A stretch of 64,000 nucleotides of DNA from Chondrosia reniformis (Eukaryota > Porifera > Demospongiae > Chondrillida > Chondrillidae). Shown here piece after piece: positions 52,641 to 64,000 of the stretch; the first letter of the stretch is position 1, and each line of letters starts with the position of its first letter. The notes below the pieces were generated by a model. That model was not told where the DNA came from, ran no database searches, and saw only the letters and a list, made by a program, of their open reading frames with translations. A program made the position numbers and the translations under genes. The stretch covers positions 5,194,899 through 5,258,898 of the forward strand of contig OX359202.1 of assembly GCA_947172415.1 (NCBI GenBank), read 5' to 3'.

Positions 52641-55600
52641 TTATTCACTGATTTTCACTTCAAAAGTACGTATCTCCATTGGATTAAGAGTCACTGAGTT
52701 TGCCTTCAAGTCATCTCTCTTCTCCTCCTGCGTGACTGGAGCTTCTTCTTCTGCTGTCTTCCACTGCAAGCGGTGAACATTAGACAGTTCATCATTGGCT
52801 CCCAAAACCAGTTCTGTCATGCTCTCTATTTTGAAAGGTTTAAACAATCCATCAAGGGACACTGTCACTGGTTTGGAGAGAGTGCTGTCTTCATTCTTCT
52901 CAAACTGGTGCTCAAGACGAAGGATGACTGTGTTTGCATCCACAAACTGCAGTGTCAGCAGATGAACATTGGTGGGGAGTTCTCTGGACACTGCAGAGTA
53001 CATCACATTGTACTTGGTCAGGTAGTCCTTGGGTGATCCACTGTCTCTATTGAATGCCACAGCGGGGCGCAAAAGAAGCTTTTCTCCAAGAAGTCGATGG
53101 GCAGCAGAAGAATTGGCTATTGTGTCAAACACAATCCAGTGACGACCACGAATAATCAGACCATCACCAAATTGGCCAGTTTCATTCAAAGCCTCATTAA
53201 GGTCAACGGTCTTCAAAAGTCTTCTGTGAAGCATCAACTCAACACTTCCATCCTTCAGACTAGATCCACCTTGAGATCGATCTGTAAGAACTGTAAATTG
53301 GGTCTTCTTTGATTTATCCTGAACATAGATACGACTGTTGACTGGATAGTAGTTTCCAGCTACTGGTTCAGTGTTGTTCAGTTTCCATGTCTTCCTGTAG
53401 TCTCTGATACGTTCCTGCATTTCACGTCCATTAGCATCTGTGTACCAGGTGGAGTTAGAGGCTAGATCTGTGTCAAAGCGACTGATGACTTCCTTTCCTA
53501 GTCCATCCTGGAAGGGTATCGGTCCTATGGTGTACTCAAACTCTACAAAGTTTCCACCCTTGTAAACACGAATGACTTGACTGACAAAGTCGGAAAAGGT
53601 TTGTTGAACCTCCTGAAACAGGTTACCCGTGATGACCTTTATCTCGGCTTTGTTGTTGTTAGAGTTGACCGGAAATACATTGGACGAATTTGGTCGGAAT
53701 ATGTAGTGATTTGAAGCTTGAGAGCTATTGATATTTCCAGTGCTAGCATTGTACCAGAAAAACTGCTGATCCAGTTTAACTGATAGTGTAGAATGCATAT
53801 TAGTAATCGATTGTACATGGCCTGTAGTGTCATCAAATGTTATCTCATAATATTCGTTCTTGATGGATGTAGCTTTAGGTTGTTCCCTTGAGTATCTGGG
53901 GAAGGACGAGGAAGGCCTCACAAAGTAAGTGGCAAATCCTAAAGGTGGCAACATTGCCTCAAATACAACGTTGTACTGTGCAGTGCCACGACTTCTTCTT
54001 ACATTCTTTGTGGCATTGGACACTGGAACAATGTCGTAGACAACTGTGCTACCAGTTGGGGAGAACACAGACACTTTGGAAGACTGAACAGGGACAGTTA
54101 TGACTGTGCTCTGCTGTCGAGCTAGCGGATTGTAGATGAGGACATCAAAGGAGTTGCTTTCTGAAGCTGGACACACACTGATATTCACATACTCACAGAA
54201 CTCCCAATTCACTTGAGAAGAACCTGATTTATCCACCAACTTGTTCAGCGAGTAATTAACAACATTGTGACATTCTACCTCACCAATGTGAAGTCTCATT
54301 GCATAATCATCAGCTACATGTTGTTTCTCTGTACCACTGACAGCATCATGGTGTTGCGCAACACCCATGGCCTTAGCAAGCTTATCAGAAGTTGCATTCT
54401 TTGAAGGACCACCAGAAAACACTTCCATATGTCTGCAGGTTTGAAGGAAACTGTTCATAGTGCGGACATACCCTTTCAAAGCAGGTCTACTAGTGAAGTA
54501 TCCCGTCCAATAGCAGAATGGGCAAGTGGCATAGGGAAAGAAGTCGTCCGTTTTCACTTGCCATGTGAGGTTGGCTGAATGGACAGCCTCTATATATCTT
54601 GTAGGAGTAGAGTAAAATGCAGTGAAATTCTCACTGTACATTTTGTTAATATTTTCAATCAAAATGTCTAAATTAGTATACCATAGTTCTGCATCTTCAT
54701 AGTTGAAATCGTCCCCCATTGTGAACATGATATTGTTTGTACGGTAAGATTGAGCTTGAATTATGGCATCTAACATGAATTGTTCCAATTTTCTCTCCAA
54801 ATTATATGTAAATAGCTCAGGATTGTCCACAATTGGGTCGTCCCCACAACGAACATCGAAACACATTCCGGGTGGTGGACTGTAATGGTAGAACAGTACA
54901 CCTGTAAAAATGTCTGATTCTTTTCCAAGATTATCTGGACTGCCTCTCCAAATCATTTCCATTCTCTTTTCTGCTCTTCTTTTTATCATGTCCTGATAGT
55001 CTATTCTGGCAAAGAAGAACCCATCGTACCCCATCTTGGCAAATAGTGCAGCCTGTTCTGAAGAATGACCAAATGGATCAATGTGCCATGCTGTTCTCGG
55101 CCTAGCTTCTTTTCCAAAGTTCTCTTCGACAAATCTCAGTCCCTCAGACATCTACAAACATACACAACTCTTTCAGTAAAGTAACATATCACAAATATAT
55201 TCCTAAGTATTCAATAAAAAATCTGTGATTATAAGTAGCTATGGGTAGAATGATACTGTGTATACATTTTGAGAAGATAATAGATTTACTTACAGCTAAT
55301 GTTTGCTTAAATATTATGAAAACTGATTTCATAACTGAAATGTGCATATAAATGAAGTTTGCAGCAGAACTAATAGTTACAGAATGCAGGAAACCATATG
55401 CATGATAGGTACTTATTCCTCTATACTCCTTATTTAGATATATTCTACACTAGGAGCGCATACTAATATTATAGACTGAAGAGTAATTTGCTTACGGTTA
55501 CATACCCCATGTATAAGCTGAACATTTGTAATACTGTTGGCTTATGGCATGTTATAGGTTAGCTACATTGTAAATTCTAGGCTAAAAGCAGCAAAGTAAG

Positions 55601-56097
55601 TCTTACATAGCATCACATTATTCTTGTTCTTATAGGCTCATTGTTGCAATAGCTAGAATCAGATAATCGAAATATCCAATACTCACTTGATCGATAATAG
55701 CGTTGTAGTCTGTCGTAGCTTCGTCGTTCATGCACCATCCTGCATTAACGAACTCCAACTGCTTGTTCGCAACTAACTTCTTCACAATTTCTTTGGTTTC
55801 GCTTGACTGTTCTGTCCACCAACGATAAAAGAATGCGATCTCCACATATATGAAGGTTCTTCTCGAATCTTTCTGCAATTCGGAGATCACCGAATCTAGA
55901 ATGTATTTCACTCCAGCTGGGTCGATTGAACGATTGGTTCCGGAATAGTACTGATCAACCGTTTTCAACCAGCCGACATCGTCGTGCGTATGCGGTACGA
56001 TATGAATGTTTATCACGTCCGCTACAGACTGTCCAAAGGATAGTAATAGAGTCAGAAGAAGCGTGAATATAATTGTTCGGCCTAGCTCTGACGCCAT
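52641..56097 (-). CDS. MAN2B1-like: Lysosomal-type alpha-mannosidase (GH38), gene 1
   Basis: Two exons, 55687-56097 and 52641-55151, join in phase 0 (IIDQ then MSEGLRF) to 973 residues (human MAN2B1 about 1011). A signal peptide is followed by [20 protein letters not shown], holding the first Zn ligands (HxD). [14 protein letters not shown] holds the nucleophile and Zn-ligand Asp (D162), and [20 protein letters not shown] holds the last Zn His. The middle and C-terminal beta domains follow, with many N-x-S/T sites. GH38 enzymes trim alpha-linked mannose from N-glycans, here in the lysosome. The proteolytic processing seen in mammals cannot be inferred. Compared with genes 2-3 it differs mainly around residues 185-350 and a short patch after [10 protein letters not shown]. 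It is head-to-head with gene 2, 61 bp between ATGs. Confidence 0.95.
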
Positions 56098-56158
56098 TTT
56101 TAAAAAGGTGTGTCTTCAAACCATCAGTGCCATCTTCTCTTGATCATGTGATAAAAAA
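56098..56158. promoter_or_regulatory. 61-bp bidirectional promoter, mannosidase genes 1 and 2
   Basis: Only 61 bp separates the two ATGs, so transcription starts may overlap. It contains TGATCATGTGATAAAAAAAT just before gene 2; a like string (CGATCAGGTGATAAAGTAAT) precedes gene 3, a candidate shared element. Confidence 0.7.
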
Positions 56159-59100
56159 ATGGCCGTAAAGACCAATTTACTTGCTCCCGTCCTTCTATTA
56201 GGATTTATTGGTCTCTCGCTCTCTACCGTGGTCAATATCCATATCGTACCGCATACGCACGACGATGTCGGCTGGTTGAAAACGGTTGATCAGTACTATT
56301 CCGGAACCAATCGTTCAATCGACCCAGCTGGAGTGAAATACATTCTAGATTCGGTGATCTCCGAATTGCAGAAAGATTCGAGAAGAACCTTCATATATGT
56401 GGAGATCGCATTCTTTTATCGTTGGTGGACAGAACAGTCAAGCGAAACTAAAGAAATTGTGAAGAAGTTAGTTGCGAACAAGCAGTTGGAGTTCGTTAAT
56501 GCAGGATGGTGCATGAACGACGAAGCGTCCACAGACTACAATGCTATTATTGATCAAGTGAGTACCATATAAAGTGTAGCAAGCATAGCAAGTATATTAT
56601 TATTTTATATATTATTATTATTAATGTTCCCATGGCATACAAAAAGCATAAAAGATGCCAACCAGTTATGGTTAAGGTACACAGGGCTGTACCTGGGCAC
56701 ATATAAGCCATCGCCACTTGCAAGGCTACCCAGGTGCACAGCCTACCTGACTGGCCACACTATTCAGTCAGTCATCATCAATACAGTAATACAACTTAGT
56801 AAGTTAGAGTTAGTGGGTTAATTAGCAATTGAGAATCTTTCTAAAGCACAAATATTTTGAATTAACTTACAATAAACCATCAAGGCAGCTTCTAAATCAT
56901 CTTACAAGATCTCATAGCTATAATATAGCTTCTATCTGTTGTATGTTACTTTACTGAAATAGTTGTGTATGTTTGTAGATGTCCGAGGGACTGAGATTTG
57001 TTGAAGAGAACTTTGGAAAAGAAGCTAGGCCAAGAACAGCATGGCACATTGATCCATTTGGTCATTCTTCAGAACAGGCTGCACTATTTGCCAAGATGGG
57101 GTATGATGGGTTCTTCTTTGCCAGAATAGACTATCAGGATATAGGGAAGCGTGAAAAGGAGAAGAGAATGGAGATGATTTGGAGAGGAAGTCCAAATAAT
57201 CTTGGAAAAGAATCAGATATTTTCACCGGTGTTCTCTTTTATTTTTATGGGCCCCCACCAGAAATGTGCTTTGACATTCGATGTGGTGATGATGCAGTAG
57301 TGGACAACGAGGCTCTATTTACTTACAATCTTGAATACAAACTCCAAAAATTTATTGAAGATGCTAAAAACCAAAATCAGCACTATCGTACCAAAAATGT
57401 AATGTTTACAATGGGCTCTGATTTTCAGTGGGAGGATGCCCAAATATGGTATAGCAACTTGGATAAAATCATTGACAATTTGAACAAAAAGTATCCAGAT
57501 CAGTTTCATCTATTTTACTCTACTCCCACAAGATATATAGAGGCTGTCCATTCAGCCAATCTCACATGGCAGGTGAAAACTGATGACTTCTTTCCCTATG
57601 CCAGTTGCCCCTTCTGCTATTGGACGGGATATTTCACTAGTAGACCTGCTTTGAAAGGGTATGTCCGCACTATGAACAGTTTCCTTCAAACCTGCAAACA
57701 TATGGAAGTGTTTTCTGGTGGTCCTTCAAAGAATGCAACTTCTGATAAGCTTGCTAAGGCCATGGGTGTTGCACAACACCATGATGCTGTCAGTGGTACA
57801 GAGAAACAAAATGTAGCTGATGATTATGCAATGAGACTTCACATTGGTGAGGTAGAATGTCGCAATGTTGTTAATTACTCGTTGAACAAGTTGGTGGATA
57901 AATCAGGTTCTTCTCAAGTGAATTGGGAGTTCTGTGAGTATGTGAATATCAGTGTGTGTCCCGCTTCAGAAAGCAACTCCTTTGATGTCCTCATCTACAA
58001 TCCGCTAGCTCGAAATCAGAGCACAGTCATAACTGTCCCTGTTCAGTCTTCCAAAGTGTCTGTGTTCTCCCCAACTGGTAGCACAGTTGTCTACGACATT
58101 GTTCCAGTGTCCAATGCCACAAAGAATGTAAGAAGAAGTCGTGGCACTGCACAGTACAACGTTGTATTTGAGGCAATGTTGCCACCTTTAGGATTTGCCA
58201 CTTACTTTGTGAGGCCTTCCTCGTCCTTCCCCAGATACTCAAGGGAACAACCAAAAGCTGCATCCATCAAGAACGAATATTATGAGATAACATTTGATGA
58301 CACTACAGGCCATGTACAATCGATTACTAATATGCATTCTACACTATCAGTCAAACTGGATCAGCAGTTTTTCTGGTATAATGCTAGCACTGGAAATATC
58401 AATAACTCTCAAGCTTCTGGTGCCTATGTTTTTAGACCAAATTCGTCCAATGTATTTCCGGTCAACTCTAACAACAACAAAGCCGAGATAAAGGTCATCA
58501 CGGGTAACCTGTTTCAGGAGGTTCAACAAACCTTTTCTGACTTTGTCAGTCAAGTCATTCGTGTTTATAAGGGTGGAAACTTTGTAGAGTTTGAGTACAC
58601 CATAGGACCGATACCCTTCCAGGATGGACTAGGAAAGGAAGTCATCAGTCGCTTTGACACAGATCTAGCCTCTAACTCCACCTGGTACACAGATGCTAAT
58701 GGACGTGAAATGCAGGAACGTATCAGAGACTACAGAAAGACATGGAAACTGAACAACACTGAACCAGTAGCTGGAAACTACTATCCAGTCAACAGTCGTA
58801 TCTATGTTCAGGATAAATCAAAGAAGACCCAATTTACTGTTCTCACAGATCGATCTCAAGGTGGATCTAGTCTGAAGGATGGAAGTGTTGAGTTGATGCT
58901 TCACAGAAGACTCTTCAAAGATGACGGTAAAGGTGTAAATGAGGCTTTGAATGAAACTGGCCAATTTGGTGATGGTCTGATTATTCGTGGTCGTCACTGG
59001 ATTGTGTTTGACACAATAGCCAATTCTTCTGCTGCTCATCGACTTCTTGGAGAAAAGCTTCTTTTGCGCCCTGCTGTGGCATTCAATAGAGACAGTGGAT

Positions 59101-59495
59101 CACCCAAGGACTACCTGACCAAGTACAATGTGATGTACTCTGCAGTGTCCAGAGAGCTCCCTGCCAATGTTCATCTGCTGACACTGCAGTTTGTGGATGC
59201 AAACACAGTTATCCTTCGTCTTGAGCACCAGTTTGAGAAGAATGAAGACAGCACTCTCTCCAAACCAGTGACAGTGTCCCTTGATGGATTGTTTAAGCCT
59301 TTCAAAATAGAGAGCATGACAGAACTGGTTTTGGGAGCCAATGATGAACTGTCTAATGTTCACCGCTTGCAGTGGAAGACAGCAGAGGAAGAAGCTCCAG
59401 TCACGCAGGAGGAGAAGAGAGATGACTTGAAGGCAAACTCAGTGACTCTTAATCCAATGGAGATACGTACTTTTGAAGTGAAAATCAGTGGATGA
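56159..59495 (+). CDS. MAN2B1-like: Lysosomal-type alpha-mannosidase (GH38), gene 2
   Basis: Exons 56159-56557 and 56979-59495 give 971 residues. The signal peptide ([20 protein letters not shown]) is unlike gene 1, but from [13 protein letters not shown] onward exon 1 is nearly identical. The nucleophile is D158. All Zn ligands are present. Differences from genes 1 and 3 cluster in the stretch after FARIDYQD ([13 protein letters not shown] here), around [15 protein letters not shown], and in a patch reading [16 protein letters not shown]. Elsewhere long tracts are nearly identical in DNA, including synonymous sites. The intron (421 bp) holds about 220 bp absent from the gene 3 intron, near 56636-56860. 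Confidence 0.95.
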
Positions 59496-59710
59496 AACTA
59501 TTATAGCATTAACCTGAATATTGCCATACAGTAGGCCTTGTCTGTTTTGTGAAATTAATCATATTTACGTATATTTGTTCCGCGCGTAGCCCGGTGACCG
59601 CAGTCATGAGACCGGTCCGACACCGCCGCCCGCCGGGGCCATTTTGAAAGGGTGTGTCTCGGGGTACAAAATGTAGGCAAGCTCTTTCGATCCGATCAGG
59701 TGATAAAGTA
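59496..59710. promoter_or_regulatory. Intergenic promoter of mannosidase gene 3, GC-rich core
   Basis: 215 bp between gene 2 stop and gene 3 start. The part at about 59578-59645 is strikingly GC- and CpG-rich (ACACCGCCGCCCGCCGGGGC) in an AT-rich window, so it is a likely promoter island. Confidence 0.55.
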
Positions 59711-62700
59711 ATGGACCTAAAGGTGGCTTGTTTCGTTTGTATCGTTTTGGTCGCATTTGTTAGTCTCTCGCTCTCTACCGTGGTCAATATCCATATCGTA
59801 CCGCATACACATGACGATGTCGGCTGGTTGAAAACGGTTGATGAATATTATTCCGGGACCAATCGTTCAATCAACAGAGCAGGCGTAAAATTTATTCTAG
59901 ATTCGGTGATCTCCGAATTGCAGAAAGATTCGAGAAGAACCTTCATATATGTGGAGATCGCATTCTTTTATCGTTGGTGGACAGAACAGTCAAGCGAAAC
60001 TAAAGAAATTGTGAAGAAGTTAGTTGCGAACAAGCAGTTGGAGTTCGTTAATGCAGGATGGTGCATGAACGACGAAGCGTCCACAGACTACAATGCTATT
60101 ATTGATCAAGTGAGTACCATATAAAGTGTAGCAAGCATAGCAAGTATATTATTATTTTATATATTATTATTAATGTTCCCATGGCATACAAACTTGAAGC
60201 AAAATAAAATATGCTAATATCAATTATAGTCGCATAAATATTTGAAACACTCAGCTTTTAAATTACAAGGACCTGATAACCATAGCAAGTGTTACTCCCT
60301 GTTTTCTGTGTAATGGCTGCATGTACATACATGAACATGCTTCACTGTATAGACTACACATATGTATGTACGTAGATGTCCGAGGGACTGAAATTTGTTG
60401 AAGAGAACTTTGGAAAAGAAGCTAGGCCGAGAACAGCATGGCACATTGATCCATTTGGTCATTCTTCAGAACAGGCTGCACTATTTGCCAAGATGGGGTA
60501 CGATGGGTTCTTCTTTGCCAGAATAGACTATCAGGATAAGGAAATGCGCCAACAGGAGAAGAGATTGGAGATGATTTGGAGAGGAAGTCCAAATAATCTT
60601 GGGAAAGAATCAGACATTTTCACAGGTGTGCTGTACTACCATTACAGTCCACCACCTGGAATGTGTTTCGATATCAGTTGTGAGGATGACCTGGTAGTGG
60701 ACAACGAGGCTCTATTTACTTACAATCTTGAATACAAGCTTCAACAATTTATTGAAGATGCTAAAAACCAAAATCAGTACTATCGTACCAAAAATGTCAT
60801 GTTTACAATGGGCTCTGATTTTCAGTGGGAGGATGCCCATATTTGGTATGATAGCTTAGATAAAATCATTGACAATTTGAACAAAAAGTATCCAGATCAG
60901 TTTCATCTATTTTACTCTACTCCCACAAGATATATAGAGGCTGTCCATTCAGCCAACCTCACATGGCAGGTGAAAACTGACGACTTCTTTCCCTATGCCG
61001 ATTGCCCCTTCTGCTATTGGACGGGATACTTCACTAGTAGACCTGCTTTGAAAGGGTATGTCCGCACTATGAACAGTTTCCTTCAAACCTGCAAACATAT
61101 GGAAGTGTTTTCTGATGGTCCTCCAAAGAATGCAACATCTGATAAGCTTGCTAAGGCCATGGGTGTTGCGCAACACCATGATGCTGTTAGTGGTACAGAG
61201 AAACAACATGTAGCTGATGATTATGCAATGAGACTTCACATTGGTGAGATAGAATGTCGCAATGTTGTTAATTACTCGCTGAACAAGTTGGTGGATAAAT
61301 CAGGTTCTTCTCAAGTGAATTGGGAGTTCTGTGAGTATGTGAATATCAGTGTGTGTCCAGCTTCAGAAAGCAACTCCTTTGATGTCCTCATCTACAATCC
61401 GCTAGCTCGAAATCAGAGCACAGTCATAACTGTCCCTGTTCAGTCTTCCAAAGTGTCTGTGTTCTCCCCAACTGGTAGCACAGTTGTCTACGACATTGTT
61501 CCAGTGTCCAATGCCACAAAGAATGTAAGAAGAAGTCGTGGCACTGCACAGTACAACGTTGTATTTGAGGCAATGTTGCCACCTTTAGGATTTGCCACTT
61601 ACTTTGTGAGGCCTTCCTCGTCCTTCCCCAGATACTCAGGGGAACAACCTAAAGCTGCATCCATCAAGAACGAATATTATGAGATATCATTTGATGACAC
61701 TACAGGCCATGTACAATCAATTACAAATATGCATTCTACACTATCAGTCAAACTAGATCAGCAGTTTTTCTGGTACAATGCTAGCACTGGAAATATCAAT
61801 AGCTCTCAAGCTTCTGGTGCCTATATTTTTAGACCAAATTCGTCCAATGTATTTCCGGTCAACTCTAACAACAACAAAGCCAAGATAAAGGTCATCACGG
61901 GTAACCTGTTTCAGGAGGTTCAACAAACCTTTTCCGACTTTGTCAGTCAAGTCATTCGTGTTTACAAGGGTGGAAACTTTGTAGAGTTTGAGTACACCAT
62001 AGGACCTATACCCTTCCAGGATGGACTAGGAAAGGAAGTCATCAGTCGCTTTGACACAGATCTAGCCTCTAACTCCACCTGGTACACAGATGCTAATGGA
62101 CGTGAAATGCAGGAACGTATCAGAGACTACAGGAAGACATGGAAACTGAACAACACTGAACCAGTAGCTGGAAACTACTATCCAGTCAACAGTCGTATCT
62201 ATGTTCAGGATAAATCAAAGAAGACCCAATTTACAGTTCTCACAGACCGATCTCAAGGTGGATCTAGTCTGAAGGATGGAAGTGTTGAGTTGATGCTTCA
62301 CAGAAGACTCCTAAGGGATGATTATAGAGGAGTAGGTGAGCCTTTGAACGAAACTGGCCAATTTGGTGATGGTCTGATTATTCGTGGTCGTCACTGGATT
62401 GTGTTTGACACAATAGCCAATTCTTCTGCTGCCCATCGACTTCTTGGAGAAAAGCTTCTTTTGCGCCCCGCTGTGGCATTCAATAGAGATAGTGGATCAC
62501 CCAAGGACTACCTGACCAAATACAATGTGATGTACTCTGCAGTGTCCAGAGAGCTCCCCGCCAATGTTCATCTGCTGACACTGCAGTTTGTGGATGCAAA
62601 CACAGTCATTCTTCGTCTTGAGCACCAGTTTGAGAAGAATGAAGACAGCACTCTCTCCAAACCAGTGACAGTGTCCCTTGATGGATTGTTTAAACCTTTC

Positions 62701-62892
62701 AAAATAGAGAGCATGACAGAACTGGTGTTGGGAGCCAATGATGAACTGTCTAATGTTCACCGCTTGCAGTGGAAGACAGCAGAAGAAGAAGCTCCAGTCA
62801 CGCAGGAGGAGAAGAGAGATGATTTGAAGGCAAACTCAGTGACTCTTAACCCAATGGAGATACGTACTTTTGAAATGAAAATCAGTGGATGA
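59711..62892 (+). CDS. MAN2B1-like: Lysosomal-type alpha-mannosidase (GH38), gene 3
   Basis: Exons 59711-60109 and 60376-62892 give 971 residues. An ATG at 59654 would add 19 residues before the signal; the start at 59711 is preferred because [20 protein letters not shown] is then a clean signal peptide and matches the gene 2 position. The exon 1 end and the first intron bases are the same as in gene 2. Zn ligands and nucleophile are intact. Private patches lie after DYQD ([13 protein letters not shown]), at [14 protein letters not shown], and near [16 protein letters not shown]. Tandem head-to-tail with genes 2 and 4. Confidence 0.95.
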
Positions 62893-63041
62893 AACTATTA
62901 TAGCATTAACTACACAGTAAATAGGAATTTATTGGTATATGTGGTATACCTACCTGTACCCTCCTGTATCTACCACTACCTACCTCTGCCTATCTCTACC
63001 AACTAATTGTTGTCATCCCTCTGAAATCGTAGTATTAGAAA

Positions 63042-63841
63042 ATGGCGGAAGCTTTGCGAATATATCTAATATTTGGGTTAGCGTTGCTCGCATGTTGGGC
63101 AAAGTCCCAAAGCGAAATAGTTAACGTTCACCTCGTACCTCATTCACACGACGATGTAGGGTGGTTAAAAACAGTAGACCAATATTTCTCGGGGACCGAG
63201 CGACAAATTACTCCATCCGGTGTGAGATATATTATCGATTCAGTAGTTCACTCGTTACAAGACAATCCAAATCGAACCTTTATATTTGTGGAGATGGCTT
63301 TCTTTGCTCGCTGGTGGAAGGATCAAACACCGAGAAAGAAAGAAATGGTGAAGAAGCTAGTTTCCAATAAGCAGCTGGAGTTCGTTAATGCAGGATGGTG
63401 CATGAACGACGAAGCTACGACAGACTACAACGCTATTATCGATCAAGTAAGTACCTCATACGCCTCTCAATAATATAACATAGCATCCCTTAAAATGCAC
63501 TGGGACCCAAGTAGCGTTCACTTTACTTCAAAGCAAGCCACGCGCGCCCACCAATCACATTGTAGATAGGATCGCACCTTTGGTACCTCATGGGTAGCGC
63601 CATTTTGACTCAAGTCATGGAAGGGAATTTATAACTGTTGTATCAATAATTGTATTGTTATCATAGCTTAATTTGTGAACATTATGTGAGAATACAATAT
63701 CTAACACTTTAAATTTATAGGATGTAAATTATTAGGACCGAAAGCATTATGTGAGAATACAGTATCTAACACTTAAAAGGTTATAGGATGAATACAATTA
63801 TAATAACACAAGAAATAAAATTGAAATATTCATAGTTACAA

Positions 63842-63872
<31 letters not shown>

Positions 63873-64000
63873 TTATTCTTAGATGTCGTTAGGGCTAAAA
63901 TTTGTCGAAGAGAACTTTGGAAAAGAAGCTAGGCCAAGAACAGCATGGCACATTGATCCATTTGGTCATTCTTCAGAACAGGCTGCACTATTTGCCAAGA
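63042..64000 (+). CDS. MAN2B1-like: Lysosomal-type alpha-mannosidase (GH38), gene 4, 5' part (runs off window)
   Basis: Exon 1 is 63042-63446; exon 2 starts at 63893 and is cut by the window end. The signal ([17 protein letters not shown]) is followed by [20 protein letters not shown]. Exon 1 is clearly more diverged than in genes 1-3 ([20 protein letters not shown] against [20 protein letters not shown]), but the visible exon 2 reads [20 protein letters not shown] and rejoins the near-identical tract. That contrast suggests a conversion tract covering exon 2 only. The intron carries a 2-copy tandem repeat (about 63675-63790) and an ATT microsatellite near 63840-63875. Confidence 0.93.

Noticed and set aside
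59654-59710. Earlier start for mannosidase gene 3
   Set aside because: The extra 19 residues would bury the signal peptide; the start at 59711 aligns with gene 2 and its upstream motif.

Overview
The window looks like nuclear DNA of a sponge (probably a demosponge). It is AT-rich, with many short GT-AG introns (about 60-500 bp), very short head-to-head gene spacings and animal-type genes: IRAK-family kinase, DNAJC17, a VTI1 SNARE, phase-1-spliced Ig/FN3 and SRCR/FN3 membrane receptors, and lysosomal alpha-mannosidases. Caspase-like, SRCR and IRAK families are expanded in sponges. No species is claimed. Gene models were built by hand from reading frame, splice signals and intron phase, without transcripts or searches.

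Layout. 162-1433 (+): last exons of a PAXIP1/PTIP-like tandem-BRCT protein. 2816-8408 (-): a caspase-like (C14) domain whose His and Cys motifs are separated by 60 copies of a 14-residue repeat, fused to a ComEC-type metallo-beta-lactamase domain. 9.2-16 kb: repeat-rich, with an IP3-receptor-like gene fragment (-) and a four-exon unidentified gene (-), plus foldback repeats and a small DNA transposon. 16219-21009 (-): complete DNAJC17 with a LINE fragment in an intron. 21105-25644 (+): complete eight-exon IRAK4-like kinase without a death domain, head-to-head with DNAJC17. 26617-31159 (-): two tandem type II membrane fucosyltransferase-like genes.

33148-35542 (+): Ig-FN3-Ig type I receptor. 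36009-39458 (-): VTI1-type Qb-SNARE. 39582-40298 (+): intronless 2-oxoglutarate/Fe(II) oxygenase, head-to-head with VTI1. 40784-46058 (-): SRCR-SRCR-FN3 type I receptor with a transposon-derived Ulp1-like remnant in its first intron. 48498-51805 (+): secreted CBM9-like protein. 52269-52526 (+): KAT14-like zinc-finger exon. 52641-64000: four GH38 alpha-mannosidase genes (one -, three +, the last cut by the window edge) with signs of gene conversion.

Function. IRAK-like kinase, two cell-surface receptors and a caspase-MBL protein give the locus a self/non-self or innate-immune flavour; that grouping is inference, since no operon-like link exists. The fucosyltransferase-like enzymes, CBM9-like protein and mannosidases form a second, glycan-related theme. 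The strongest candidate for something undescribed is the caspase-repeat-MBL fusion. Next is a repeat family that starts with a short hairpin and ends in a hairpin of about 270-385 bp, seen in three long copies and several fragments.
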